Below, in pieces: positions 9,754 to 19,339 of a stretch of 26,233 nt of DNA (positions are counted from its first letter, which is position 1; each line of letters begins with the position of its first letter). Source of the DNA: Ophiobolus disseminans (Eukaryota > Ascomycota > Dothideomycetes > Pleosporales > Phaeosphaeriaceae); the NCBI GenBank assembly GCA_010093685.1, contig MU006255.1, positions 10,804 through 37,036 of the forward strand, written 5' to 3'. Made by a program: the position numbers and the translations under genes. The notes below the pieces were generated by a model that made no database searches, had not been told where the DNA came from, and was given only the letters and a program-made list of their open reading frames with translations.

Positions 9754-10649
9754 ATGGATGGTGCTGATACTGGCGATAATTCTACTTGGTTAGCCTTTGC
9801 AGATTTCCTGAAAACATCTCCACGGGTTCTGTGCCTCGTGGGCGCGGGGCTCAGCGCACCATCTGGCCTGGCTACCTGGCGTGGGACGAGCGGATTATGG
9901 AACGACATTAATTTGAGAGAGCTTGCCTCACCCAAAAAGTTTCAAGAGGATCCAGTCACAGTGTGGAGCTTTTACGGCGAGCGTTTACTCAAATCATTAG
10001 CGGCTCAACCAAATGCAGCACATCATGCGCTAGCGGCTCTTGCTAGGCGGCATGAAAGATGGTTAACTGTCAATCAAAATGTCGATGGTACAGATATTAG
10101 CCTAGAAGACGTGAATCATGCGGGCGGTGCGCTAATGTCATATCAGGGCTTCTCGAGCAAACCGATCATCCCATGTCAAGGCTACTGGACATTCACGGCA
10201 CATTGAAGACTGTTCGATGCACCACATGCGATTACAACACCAACGTTCATAAGCCGCAAGACATTCCGTTCCTGCGGTCGCTGTCCAATGCTAATGATCA
10301 ATCGCGCTCGGTAATATCATCTGACCTTCCGCGTTGCCCTAAATGTACAAATTTATTGCGCCCAGGAGTCGTTTGGTTCGGTGAGAGACTCGGTGCCGGA
10401 GCACCAGATAGAATTGATGAGTGGATATCAGAAGAACGCATCGATCTGGTGATCGCTGCTGGTACAAGCTTGGAAGTTTTCCCAGCTGCAGAATGGGTGA
10501 ATACAGCGCGAGCATGTGGAGCATCTTTGGCGATCATTGATGCGGACAGAGATCACGGACTAGCGGATGGTTTAAATGGCAATGACTGGTTCTTCGAAGG
10601 AGATATCGCAGTTATTCTACCTAGAATACTGAATCTTCTCAAACGTTAA
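9754..10649 (+). CDS. Sirtuin, class III (SIRT5-like) NAD+-dependent protein deacylase
   Basis: Two exons, 9754-10087 and 10147-10649, join in frame to 278 residues; the 59-nt intron has GTACAG at its start, a GCTAATG branch site and CAG at its end. The joined frame reads straight through the conserved motifs. NAD-binding GAGLSAPSG begins at residue 30, NQNVDG is at 107-112, and catalytic H128 lies in DIHGTL. The zinc site is C136-x2-C139 and C175-x2-C178, and VIAAGTSLEVFPA is the late Rossmann motif. Y74 and R77 in SFYGERL match the YxxR pair that lets SIRT5-type sirtuins bind acidic acyl groups, so desuccinylase or demalonylase activity is predicted rather than plain deacetylation. The length fits the family and no mitochondrial leader is obvious. 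It lies downstream of the recombinase on the same strand, so it may be cargo of a mobile element. Confidence 0.9.
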
Positions 10650-10882
10650 CGTGATGCAAGAGAATTCTACTATTATTATCCTCACCGCGCCCAAATGATA
10701 TTCGGTGTGTTGTACGTTTCGCTCCTTCATGGTTGATCGGATTCTCAAGATCCGTGTTTCTATGATACAATCTAACTTAGGTCACGTGTAACAGATTTTA
10801 CAAAAGCGCCAAGCACCTATGCGAGGATAAGAATAGATTGATCAAGCAAATTCCTGCATCCACCGTTCATCTTCTCTACATT

Positions 10883-11635
10883 ATGTCTGCTCTCACTGAC
10901 GATCAAATCATCTCGCTCTGTCACGATCCGGCAACCAAAATTCTCTCAGCGCCGCAGTGCTCAAACAAGGTGGTGCGCATCACAGACAGCCTAGCCGTGA
11001 AGTTCGGACATTTTGTTACCGCTGGAGAATTCAGGAACCAACAGGCCGCGCAGCAGCGTCTCAACGCAGACATAGTCAACGTACCGACAGCTTATCGGTT
11101 CGTGCAGAAAGATGCAATTGGGTATATCGTAATGGATTACGTCGATGGCGATACGCTTGACCTGGTGAGCGCCAAAAACATGGCTGAGGAGCTGGGCAAG
11201 GTCTTAGGTTATATCCATCGACAGGGAGCTACGAGTCCGGGATCACTTGGAGGCGGACCGTTATCTGGTGTGCTTTGGCCTGAACATGAAGAGGTGGAGT
11301 TTTTGAATTCTGAGGACCTCCAACTATGGTTCGATCAACATTCACCCAGCTCAGGGCATAAGGTTGATCTTCGTCGCCATGCACTATCTATGTGTCACTT
11401 GGATTTTAATCCAAGAAACATAATAGTCGATGACAATCGCATCTATCTCGTCGACTGGTCCGCCGCCGGGTATTTCCCTCGATTCTTTGAGCATATATTG
11501 TACCAGTTCCTCCCGCAAGATCTTGGCTTCTTCAATCTTCTGAGACCATTTCTCACTCCCTTGTCTAATGAAGAATTGGAGAGTGCAAAGACTGCGTTGG
11601 AAACTTTGCAACACAGTCAATTCCGTGTTTTGTAA
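10883..11635 (+). CDS. APH-fold (aminoglycoside phosphotransferase-like) kinase
   Basis: The protein has 250 residues if started at the first ATG (10883, MSALTDDQ); the frame itself is open 45 bases further upstream, from a TTG. Visible motifs are VAVKFG-like SLAVKFG for the phosphate-binding Lys, GYIVMDYVDGDTL for the hinge, the catalytic loop HLDFNPRNIIV (Asp base plus Asn) and YLVDWSAAG for the metal-binding Asp. These are the marks of the APH/choline kinase superfamily, which is much expanded in filamentous fungi and mostly of unknown substrate; antibiotic resistance should not be inferred. The gene has no introns in this model and sits 233 bp behind the sirtuin in the same direction. The length is close to that of short fungal APH proteins and the C-terminal helical part is present. 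Confidence 0.85.
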   Translation: MSALTDDQIISLCHDPATKILSAPQCSNKVVRITDSLAVKFGHFVTAGEFRNQQAAQQRLNADIVNVPTAYRFVQKDAIGYIVMDYVDGDTLDLVSAKNMAEELGKVLGYIHRQGATSPGSLGGGPLSGVLWPEHEEVEFLNSEDLQLWFDQHSPSSGHKVDLRRHALSMCHLDFNPRNIIVDDNRIYLVDWSAAGYFPRFFEHILYQFLPQDLGFFNLLRPFLTPLSNEELESAKTALETLQHSQFRVL

Positions 11636-12264
11636 GTCACAAGCCGGATGAACCCAGACGTTACTAACCAGGGCCATCCATCAGTCCGGGGGCTAAAGTT
11701 TCCCAGAGAGCACGCATCGGAGCGTAGGCTTGTGAAGTACTCGATCACGGGCGGCGATTGATTCGTATGTGAGGACGGTGATCGGCTCCTGAGTGGTGGA
11801 GGCATGGGTGCACTGCGTATGAGCTACGATGAAAGGTGTTGCGCAGCAGGAGGAAGGGATTCTTTGGCATTTCGGCTTGTCATAGCCGCAAGAGGGCTCC
11901 AATTGAAACATCGACGCTGACAAGGGCATGGAAAGATATTAACAATCTACTCCGCCGGCTTCTCGCGATACGATCGATCGCGGCCGGTAAATTGCAGATC
12001 GACGTCTCCGTCAACAGCGTCCTACAAGAATGCACAGGATCCTTCATTTCAAAAATTAGCATCCTACAAGGCTTCATGGGAAATCTCATTTCGTTCATGT
12101 TTGATGGCCAATGAGAAGGTGTGTAGTGCGACTAGTATCTAAGCACGGCAGGTACTTGCTCCACCAGAAAATCATCAAATAGTCTAAGGTAGATCAGAGC
12201 TAAGCTTCATTCTTCTACCGTATTCTCACTAAAACGCATCATCTTAGAGCCTCCCATGCGACCT
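11636..12264. other. Intergenic stretch without a supported gene
   Basis: Between the convergent APH-kinase and DUF7770-like genes, several overlapping frames of 60-90 codons exist on both strands, but none starts convincingly or resembles a known family. The plus frame at 11836-12114 begins only with GTG. It probably holds the two 3' ends and spacer. Confidence 0.5.
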
Positions 12265-12843
12265 TCACTGCGTTGCCCTTTGAGTTATCCCATAAATCAA
12301 TGATGATGGTCGACTGCGAAGTCCCATCACGTTCATATGATCGGGACCAATATCCCAGAAGTTGTGTAGGTACGGCCAAAGCCGTGCAGCACTTCCCGTG
12401 GCAATATAGCGCGCCGTCTCGAGATGCTGGATGGCCAAATAGCTGTTTCGTCAGCCATTGGTGGTCAAAGGATACATGGACAAAACTTACATCCAATGTC
12501 GGCATCCAGATCCTTCGGGTGAATACTCGAATTTGTGGAGGTTGTTGTTACGGATGACTTGGCTAACATAGCCGACTGGCAGATTGTTCGAGGTTGGGGG
12601 AAAGTCAACCGCGAAGACACAATTGTTTGTGTTGGCGTAGGTGTTGGCAACAACCATAAAGACTGTGTCACTGGTCGCCTCATCAATGGTCATGTGGCAG
12701 CGAAGTGAGCCTGCTACTGTTGTGCTCATCATATTGTCCTTGAATTGGATGTTGAGAGACCAATGATTGTAGTCTTGGTTGAGCGGATGGCAGACAGCTT
12801 GGATTAAGTGGACCGTACGAGTGTCGCTACTAAAGTCCGTCAT
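12265..12843 (-). CDS. DUF7770-like fungal protein
   Basis: Two exons, 12843-12491 and 12442-12265, give 176 residues in frame; the 48-nt intron starts GTAAGT and ends AAACAG with a GCTGAC branch site. The protein shows a pattern I associate with the fungal DUF7770 family: VHLIQAVCHP near the start, NHWSLNI at about 26-32, a middle part with SLRCHMTID, HKFEYSPEGSGCRHWIYLAI at about 104-123 spanning the splice, then LETARYIATGSA. The function of the family is unknown to me. Start choice: the ATG lies directly behind what looks like a 45-nt leader intron (12888-12844), and no ATG occurs in the exon upstream of it. A TATA-like box is at 12995-13002. Confidence 0.7.
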
Positions 12844-12888
12844 CTAGCGGGCGTTAATGACAGAGCAAGGCTTGGGGAAAGGACATAC
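12844..12888 (-). other. Probable 5' UTR intron of the DUF7770-like gene
   Basis: On the minus strand the segment begins GTATGTCC, contains TTAACG about 13 bases before the end and ends CTAG immediately before the ATG. The exon upstream (12889 to about 12975) has no ATG, so the intron would lie in the leader. Confidence 0.55.
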
Positions 12889-12994
12889 CGTGAACGAATC
12901 AGTTACACGATTTCCGATGAGGTGGATTGTGCGAGGTTGGGATGGTTAGGTTGGTGGGCTTGCGGGTTCTCAGAAATTGCGTGCAAGATGGAGC

Positions 12995-13002
12995 TTTTAT
13001 AT
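12995..13002 (-). promoter_or_regulatory. TATA-like box for the DUF7770-like gene
   Basis: The minus strand reads ATATAAAA, about 155 bases upstream of the start codon and about 110 upstream of the probable leader intron. Position fits a core promoter. No other evidence. Confidence 0.4.
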
Positions 13003-13210
13003 CTAAAACTGACAGCGTTTAACCAGGTAAATTGTAAGATACCTTTTGTTCATTATCGCTCATCTTGATTAGTCGACAAATGACCCCGCTATAGGTTACT
13101 TTGTAGCGCCTCTGATTGCCACATGCGGGACAGAAATCGGATGAAAATTAGGCAGATTTATGATTTCGAAGACCAATAAATATAATCACTTCGCGGAGAA
13201 AGTGAGGTGC

Positions 13211-13409
13211 GATGAGTGAAATTGAATGAGTGAAGTAAAGTAAAGTGAAATGGGTGAAGTGAAATGGGTGAAGTGAAATGGGTGAAGTGAAATGGGTGAA
13301 GTGAAATGGGTGAAGTGAAATGGGTGAAGTGAAGTGGGTGAAGTGAAATGGGTGAAGTGAAATGGGTGAAGTGAAATGGGTGTGAAATTAGTGGAGTGAA
13401 ATGAGTAAC
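13211..13409 (+). repeat. 14-bp minisatellite array (GTGAAATGGGTGAA)
   Basis: About ten tandem units of 14 bp run from 13245 to about 13384; the unit at 13329 differs by one base (GTGAAGTGGGTGAA). Looser GTGAA/ATGAG copies extend the array on both sides. Confidence 0.95.
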
Positions 13410-13841
13410 TTTAGGCTGCGCGCATCAATGGCATCCTGGGTTTAGCGATGATTATGTCATCCACTTGGCGGGGTAAACGGCTGCCTTCCGTCCGTTGGGC
13501 ACCAACATGTTTCAAGTCGATGACTGTTTGGCCTACCCCCAAAACTTGTCGGATCAACCGTTCAGTTGAGTGTGCCACCCTTGGGCGTCGCGTTAGGCAT
13601 CATCGGGGTTAAGGTATCCTACAAGTTCTCCAATACGAAACCCATCCTTCACGCACCGATTATTCCGCATTTCACCCTCAATTCGCGATACTCCTCTAAG
13701 ATAAGGTGAACACAAAGTATCACATTCTTACCATATGTCCAGCTCACTCTAGATAGAGCGTCCCTCTGCCGACAGCCTACCGCGACTTCGCGCTATCCTC
13801 TACCTACCTCGCGACGCCTAGCTGTGGCATAAGACCGAATT
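13410..13841. other. Spacer between minisatellite and small gene
   Basis: No gene is visible. The sequence is ordinary in composition; the last 100 bp are pyrimidine-rich (TCCCTCTGCCG, TATCCTCTACCTACC) and may be the leader of the next gene. Confidence 0.4.
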
Positions 13842-14156
13842 ATGGGAGAGCAAGAGGAAAATCGTGCGGGAGAGCAAACGGTTAGACAACTATGTCTTGG
13901 AAAACTCTTTGCTTTGCTGACGCAAGCGAATCAGACATTATACGATGTGTGGCAACGAGCAGATGGAAAGCACAATGGGGAAGCATCGCTAAAGTACATA
14001 TCGTTCAAGAATGGGTTTGTGAGAGTCCGGGGAAGTGACTGGAACAAGATTTTAGTTGAAGGATGGGCAGGGGAAAAGGAAAGGACGTTTGAGGTTCCTC
14101 CGTGGCATGCGTGCGAGGTGCTTGATAATCCCGAAATTAAGTTTACTAGAGCTTAA
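13842..14156 (+). CDS. Hypothetical protein, 104 residues
   Basis: An ATG-started intronless frame encodes a hydrophilic protein with a helical start (EENRAGEQTVRQLCLGKLF), a middle part YISFKNGFVRVRGSDWNKI that looks like beta strands, and an end with PPWHACEV. No signal peptide or membrane segment is seen. I recognise no family. Its stop codon overlaps the end of the opposite gene by 11 bp. Both genes lie in a segment bounded by related minisatellites. Confidence 0.5.
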   Translation: MGEQEENRAGEQTVRQLCLGKLFALLTQANQTLYDVWQRADGKHNGEASLKYISFKNGFVRVRGSDWNKILVEGWAGEKERTFEVPPWHACEVLDNPEIKFTRA

Positions 14157-14943
14157 GTCTGGAAAGTTGAAGTAGGCGCAAGCCCTCCATCATCTCTTCG
14201 CGACCGATTGTGATCGTGAAGCAGCAGTCTTTATCGCCGGTGGGTATCAACGCAGTTCCGAAACTGGATGCATCTTCTCCTCGCTGCCTCTCCTCCGCCC
14301 ATAGCTGGCTTGATTCGATTCCTTTGCGCATTATGTGGAACAACATATCAATGTTGTGAAGGGGTATGCTTGAGTATGCAAGCTGGATTTCTATTGGAGG
14401 TTAACAGTTGCATGCAGCAAGACTAGTTTGACTACCTACGACGAGGCTCTTCACCTGGTTGAGATCAGCGTTATATCACAAGGCGAAAGAAGACCACTAA
14501 CTTTGAGGGAACAGAGCCCGCATAAACCTCAAATACCCACTGTTTCCAGAGAAACCTTGCTCTATAGCAGTAGTCTCGAAAAATTTCTTGTCCGTCGGAC
14601 TCAAGTTTAGGTAGAACGGATCGTAATTTTCAATCCGGAGAAGGCCGTCAACGATGTTGTTGAAACTCTTCTTGGTGCAGTGTGTTGGTGTGATGACCAG
14701 TATGGCAGCAAGAAAGAAATGTTCGCTCACGTCCTGGATTCGAGTATATGTTTCACGGGCGCGGCTCTTTCGCCATGCTGTTGCGCCTGTGAATTGCACT
14801 TCTTCAGCTTCCTTCCAAGTGATCTGGAGGCGAGTCTTTAGTAACTTTTGGTCGTCGTGCGCTATCCCCTCTTTCAATTGCCTTGTTTTTTCGTTGATTT
14901 GAGTAAGGACTTTGTCGGTTTGCGCATTGGATGAGGGCCGCAT
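14146..14943 (-). CDS. Hypothetical two-exon protein, about 228 residues
   Basis: Exon 1 runs 14943-14502 and exon 2 14390-14146; a 111-nt intron (GTTAGT...AATAG, branch GTTAACC) keeps the frame. The intron is longer than the others in the window, so a small extra exon inside it is possible. The first ATG in good context is at 14943 (MRPSSNAQ); the open frame continues upstream only into minisatellite-like DNA. The start is a charged helix (KVLTQINEKTRQLKEG), then KSFNNIVDGLLRIENYD, FYLNLSPTDKKFFETTA and, after the splice, IQLAYSSIPLHNIDML and CCFTITIGREEMMEG. I do not recognise it. Without splicing it would end at residue 148. Confidence 0.5.
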
Positions 14944-14962
14944 TTGTTCGATGTAACAAACT

Positions 14963-15022
14963 GAATGGGTGAAATGAGGAGAATGAAATGAAGTGAAAGG
15001 AGCGAAGTGAAATGAGCGAAAT
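14963..15022 (+). repeat. Short degenerate minisatellite of the GTGAAATG type
   Basis: Four to five loose units (GGGTGAAATGAG, GAATGAAATGAAG, CGAAGTGAAATGAG) related to the array at 13211-13409 and in the same orientation. Confidence 0.7.
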
Positions 15023-15280
15023 TGGCTGCGCACGGTCCTCTGCGCTGCGTGCTGGCATAGGATTGGCTAAGTGCTGTCCGCATAATGCGGGCTGCTGCCT
15101 ACGACACGTGACAAAGTTACAAGCATTCGCACACACCTGCATGCATGCACACACTATCTCAGCATATTCTCGACTTCTACCGCGGTCTGCTGCATAGTGG
15201 CGTTCAGTATTAGCTAGCCAATAGTGCTTTGCTTCAACCTCGCGCCGTCGACAGGGGCTTGAGTTTCCTCATTCTTTTTT

Positions 15281-15394
15281 ACTCATTTCATCTCACTCAT
15301 TTCATCTCACTCATTTCAGCTCACTCATTTCATCTCACTTATTCCATCTCACTTCTTATTCCATCTCACTTGTTGCATCTCACTCAATTCACTG
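15281..15394 (-). repeat. Related minisatellite array in opposite orientation
   Basis: The plus strand shows ACTCATTTCATCTC units of 14 bp (seven to eight, decaying towards 15390). Their reverse complement is GATGAAATGAGT-like and so belongs to the same family as the array at 13211-13409, inverted. Confidence 0.85.
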
Positions 15395-15972
15395 ATCAGT
15401 GATAGTTTGAAGCAATGATTAGCTATCCTGCGAGCCTGTGAGCTTCGCGTAAGCATTTCCACACGTGCTAAGTCGTAGAGTACTTGTAAACTGGCCCGTT
15501 CACACGGTATCAAGGTCACAGAGTGCACTACGCCGGAAGTACATTCGCCTCCTTACACTAGCAGCATGCATGCATGCTATGAACACGTCTAGGATTATGC
15601 TTCTTGTACTTGACTTCATGCAGTATGGCCGCTTTTTGCCTACGTGCATCCTCGAGAGCGGAAAAGCACACAGACAGTGCATACGTTCGACACGCCCAAA
15701 GCTTCAATCGGAAGTGACGCTACTGGGAACTGCAAGCCTCTTCGTACTGGCAGGCATCCCCACGATGGAATAGATGCCATTGTCATCCTCAGGAACAGCT
15801 ATTCCATGATATGATAGTGACGGCATAGTGCATGTACATGTAGAAACGAGCTTGCAGAAGCATCAGCAAAAGTTCTGATGACAGGAGATTTTGTCCAAGA
15901 TAAAAAGCCCGCGTAACTTCTAGAATTCCATCGTCAACCTCGCTAACACGGCAGATCTCTCAGATCAACAAG
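15395..15972. other. Spacer without a supported gene
   Basis: The 102-codon plus frame at 15465-15773 starts at TTG and has no family resemblance. Short palindromic runs (GCATGCATGCATGC near 15566) are present. The last 60 bp are probably the leader of the zinc-finger gene. Confidence 0.4.
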
Positions 15973-16648
15973 ATGGCAAAGATCCACACTGACAGATGCG
16001 TGGAGACAGTTCGCCCGCATCAGGTGTCTGAACATGCCGTACGCAAAGTTCAGCACAAAAAAGGCGTATGGTGTACTTCCTGTAACGAACCTCACCCAAA
16101 GGAGCTATACCGATGTGGGAAGTGCGATCAGATATGGTGTGGGAAATGCTGGACACAGGTAGGACTACGGTTGTCTTCGGTCATGGTAGATGTTAATACA
16201 TGTTCTAGTTCGAAGAAGACGTCACCTCAGCTGTCACACATCGAGAACCTTGGAGTTTTAGTGACGGGTAGCTATCAATCGAGATTGGGTGGTGGGCGAA
16301 ACAGCATGGACAGCCAGCTGCTCAGATGTACTAGGATGAACTGTCTCTACAATTGCGGCAAATGGAATAACTCCCTGAAAGAGGAAGCGCTCGCTTCGAG
16401 TAATGAGCCTAGACTGACGCCAACACGATGGTTGGTTGACGTCGGGGTTCTCTACCCAGCACTCGGCAGATCAGCATGTAGACGACAAGGGACACCAGGA
16501 ACCTCAATTTGAGTGCGAGACCTGCGATAAGAGATTCGATACCCAACCCTCGGCAGATCAGCACATGGACGACACGGAACACCGGAAGCTTCAGTTCGAG
16601 TGTAACACATTTTCACTGCGCCATGCGTCTGACTTGGGAAACGTTTAA
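15973..16648 (+). pseudogene. C2H2 zinc-finger protein gene, decayed or with unresolved introns
   Basis: Exon 1 (15973-16158) encodes 62 residues with a Cys-rich block, C-x2-C-x10-C-x2-C-x4-C-x2-C, in WCTSC, YRCGKC and IWCGKCW. A 50-nt intron (16159-16208, GTAGGA...CTAG) leads in frame to FEEDVTSAVTHREPW and a TAG. Further on, 16439-16648, a different frame holds one complete C2H2 finger, CETC...x12...H-x5-H (ECETCDKRFDTQPSADQHM), preceded by a half finger without its cysteines (FSTQHSADQH) and followed by a start of a third one (FECNT). These belong together as a fungal multi-finger protein, perhaps a transcription regulator. I could not find introns that join all parts, so frameshift decay is likely. 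Confidence 0.55.
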
Positions 16649-16878
16649 ATACCTCCCCCCCACTCCACATCTTGTTTATTCTTTAAGACAGCAAAAGCTG
16701 TTCGTCCGACTCTCTCCTCCTCAATCTACTTGATTACAACAGCCGCAACTTTACTTCCTTCAAATGCCCGTGTCAATGGTTGCTTCATCTTTTAACATTC
16801 CGCTCAACGAGCACTCGACATATACATTCACCGCTTCACCACTATCTCACCTCACCTCACTCGCGATTATCCCCCCTA

Positions 16879-18326
16879 TTACACGATGGCCACTCCACGT
16901 GCCAAACTCTCCAAAACCGGCCCTAAAAATGCACCCCAGTACCCAGTCTCCGCATCGTCATCGGCAGCATACTCCATAATATTGCCATAGAGCCTCGCAA
17001 CGCGGAAGACGCCCTGGACAGACGAGGTGTCGAGAGAGGGCAAACTAGTGTCGTTGCCAAGGATTGAGATAGCGCAGGTCGATGTCGATGTATCCTGTAA
17101 TAGGTCGGCAGAGTCAGGTTCAGACAGGTACGCATAATATACCTTGTGCTCGGTGCCGACGATGGTGATGCCGGGTTCGATGAAAGCCCCGTGATCAGGA
17201 CGACGGAAGAGCGCATCAGTCGCAAAGGCTGACCATGCTAGCTCGGCCTTTTTGCGCAGACTGGCCGCCATCCAGATGCTCATCTGCAGCTGTGCTTCTT
17301 GAAGGTTTCCCGAGGGGGATTTGACTTCGATGCCGGTGAAGAGGGCGGCGGCTTCGGTGTAGGTGTCGGTGGTGTGGCTTATGGGGGCGTGACGGAGGGT
17401 CTTGTAGAGGCTGGCATACAAAGGGTGGAGGTGTGAGTAGGAGAGGCAGAAGTCGGTTTTGCGGAAGACGGGGGTGGGCTTGGAGCGGGTGGGGGTGGTG
17501 GTGGAGAGGTAGGCGGGCTGGATGGATTGCGATTGTCTATTTTATTAGTATGCAGTAAAGATAGATAGAGAGAAACATACACGCTCTCCTGCCGGAACCG
17601 CCCACGACCGTACAAGATGATAGCTAGTTGGAGCAGCGGCGTCACAACATGCAAGCACCACGCATTTTCATCCATAGTATGGTCCTTGCACAGATAGGTC
17701 CCTTGAAACACGGCTTTGACGCGATCCAGCACTAGGGCAGCATCCGCTTCGTCGTCGTCGTTGTTATAATACGCTGCGTCCTCGATTGGATCGAACAGCA
17801 GCGACGCCTTGTACGTTGGATCCCGCTCCAGCGTATCCCTCAGACAAGTTGGAATGTATTTCCTCTCCAGCCGGTGCCGGAGACGGGTCTGCAGCGCCCG
17901 AATACGCAGCGCAACAGTCGCAGGGACGCATTCGCCCGCTGCAGCCAGCGGGTGGAGGGATATGGGAGGTCGTGCGGTGAGCAGCTGGGTGATTTGGCGC
18001 TGCGGGGAAGATGATCGCGAGGCGTTGCTGCGCATGCTGAGCGTTGTCTTCTCCGTAAGGCTCGTCACGCTGCCCACCACTGACGCGCTTTGGATGGGCG
18101 TAATAGGCTCATCGCATTCGATGCGGGGCCGTTTGGGGGGGCTCTGTGGGCGTGATCGATCCATGGGGTATAGGCATAAGTCGCTGTGTCGGCGCTTGGG
18201 CGGGCGCGGGAGCGAAAGGGCGGCTTCAGCGTCGCTTTCGGGATTTGCAGATTTGCGCAGCCATGCGTTGATGCGCGCGGTGGTGGTGGTGAGGTCGGGG
18301 GGTGAACAGAGGCGGATACGCTGCAT
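16879..18326 (-). CDS. Fungal PD-(D/E)XK nuclease-like protein (PDDEXK_12 type)
   Basis: Exons 18326-17581 and 17536-16879, separated by a 44-nt intron (GTATGT...CTAATAAAATAG), give 467 residues. Residues 1-110 are typical for the family: an INAWL motif near 20-24 and a low-complexity Pro/Ser/Arg linker with basic PPKR patches. Then come RIRALQTRL, ENAWCLHVVTPLL, SQSIQPAYL across the splice, D277 (RKTDFCL), D306, the catalytic E319-V-K321 in FTGIEVK and QLQMSIWMAAS. This order (Asp, then E-x-K, then Gln-containing helix) is that of PD-(D/E)XK nucleases, so the active site looks intact. The biological target of this expanded fungal family is unknown. Start: the frame is open further upstream, but only from a GTG; the first in-frame ATG is at 18326. 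The gene lies apart from the recombinase. Confidence 0.85.
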
Positions 18327-18455
18327 GTTGAGCCATGTATGCGGTATGCGATGTGGTTGTCGTATAGGAGAGAGGGGTTGCACACCCGCCGCGGCTAGAG
18401 CCACATATGGCTCTCGTTTCTGCGGAAACTCATTGTCCAGTTGCAACGCAACCAC

Positions 18456-19339
18456 AGACGACCGTTATAGTTTTTATATATGGTAGTCACAATAGCTAGG
18501 GACACTACTCACGACGATTAGAAAGCGTCGACATCACGACACATTGACACAATATGCGAAGAGAAGTATGAACACTAAGTGGCGACTAGTGAAAAGCAAG
18601 TGTTGTTGCGTACTAGTACGCTGAACTACGTGCATGATATTGCTAATCTTCTTCGTCTAATTATCTTCACAGATAGGGTTCTCATGTTTGTGACGTCCAC
18701 ATCATGACCAGTTACTCGTCCCATCCCCTGACCGCCCCGACCGCTCGCGCACCTATGCTCTTGTTACGTCCTTCGAACCTCACCCTCGCCCTCACAATCT
18801 GCATTGACACGCGAAGACGCAGTACCGTGATCGTCCCGCGAAGGGCAAGGAATCAAAGCTCATGGCTTGTCTTACGTCAACTCTTTTACTATAACAACAA
18901 GGACGAAGGTATGTTTCCAAAGGTCCGGCGTTGAAGATTACAGTGATGGCATGGTTGATGATGACGAGATGGGCTCCTGCGCACTACAAGCCTCCAATTT
19001 GCAGCATAGCGACTGCGCTGAACACGACGGCATGACATGTAGCTGCCGATACTGACATCACTATCACTCGCAGAACATGTCCACGGTTAGACATAAGGTT
19101 TGACCGCATGTGTGAATGAAAATCTGTATGAAGAAAGGGAACCACGTGTAGCACGCGTGGACGTCTGGCGCTCCTTCCTCACCTTCATAGGCCCTTCCTA
19201 CCTCAGCTGTATTACCGCTACGTCATGTACAAAGACCCTACTAATGCCCTTGTGAGAGGTCAGCAAAACAAACCAACACATTGCACTCTGCGCCCAGCTA
19301 CACATCCATCCCTTACGACCCAGCTTCGTCCGATACCTA
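18456..19339. other. Intergenic region between divergent genes
   Basis: It probably contains the promoters of the nuclease-like gene (minus) and of the orphan gene at 19340 (plus). A 76-codon ATG frame at 18704-18934 continues with a GTATGT after DEG, but I could find no satisfactory second exon, so I do not call it a gene. Confidence 0.4.

Noticed and set aside
10838..10882. TTG-started extension of the APH kinase
   Set aside because: Fungal genes start with ATG; the ATG at 10883 lies just before the conserved region.
13211..13409. Possible CRISPR-like array
   Set aside because: Units are contiguous 14-mers without spacers; it is a minisatellite in a fungal genome.
18327..18455. N-terminal extension of the nuclease-like gene
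   Set aside because: Depends on a GTG start; the first in-frame ATG is at 18326 and begins the part that resembles the family.
17809..18486. 225-codon plus-strand frame
   Set aside because: Antisense to the nuclease-like gene, which has clear motifs and a matching intron.
18704..18934. 76-codon ATG frame followed by GTATGT
   Set aside because: No acceptor at a reasonable distance restores a sensible frame; the nearest AG gives an intron below 30 nt.
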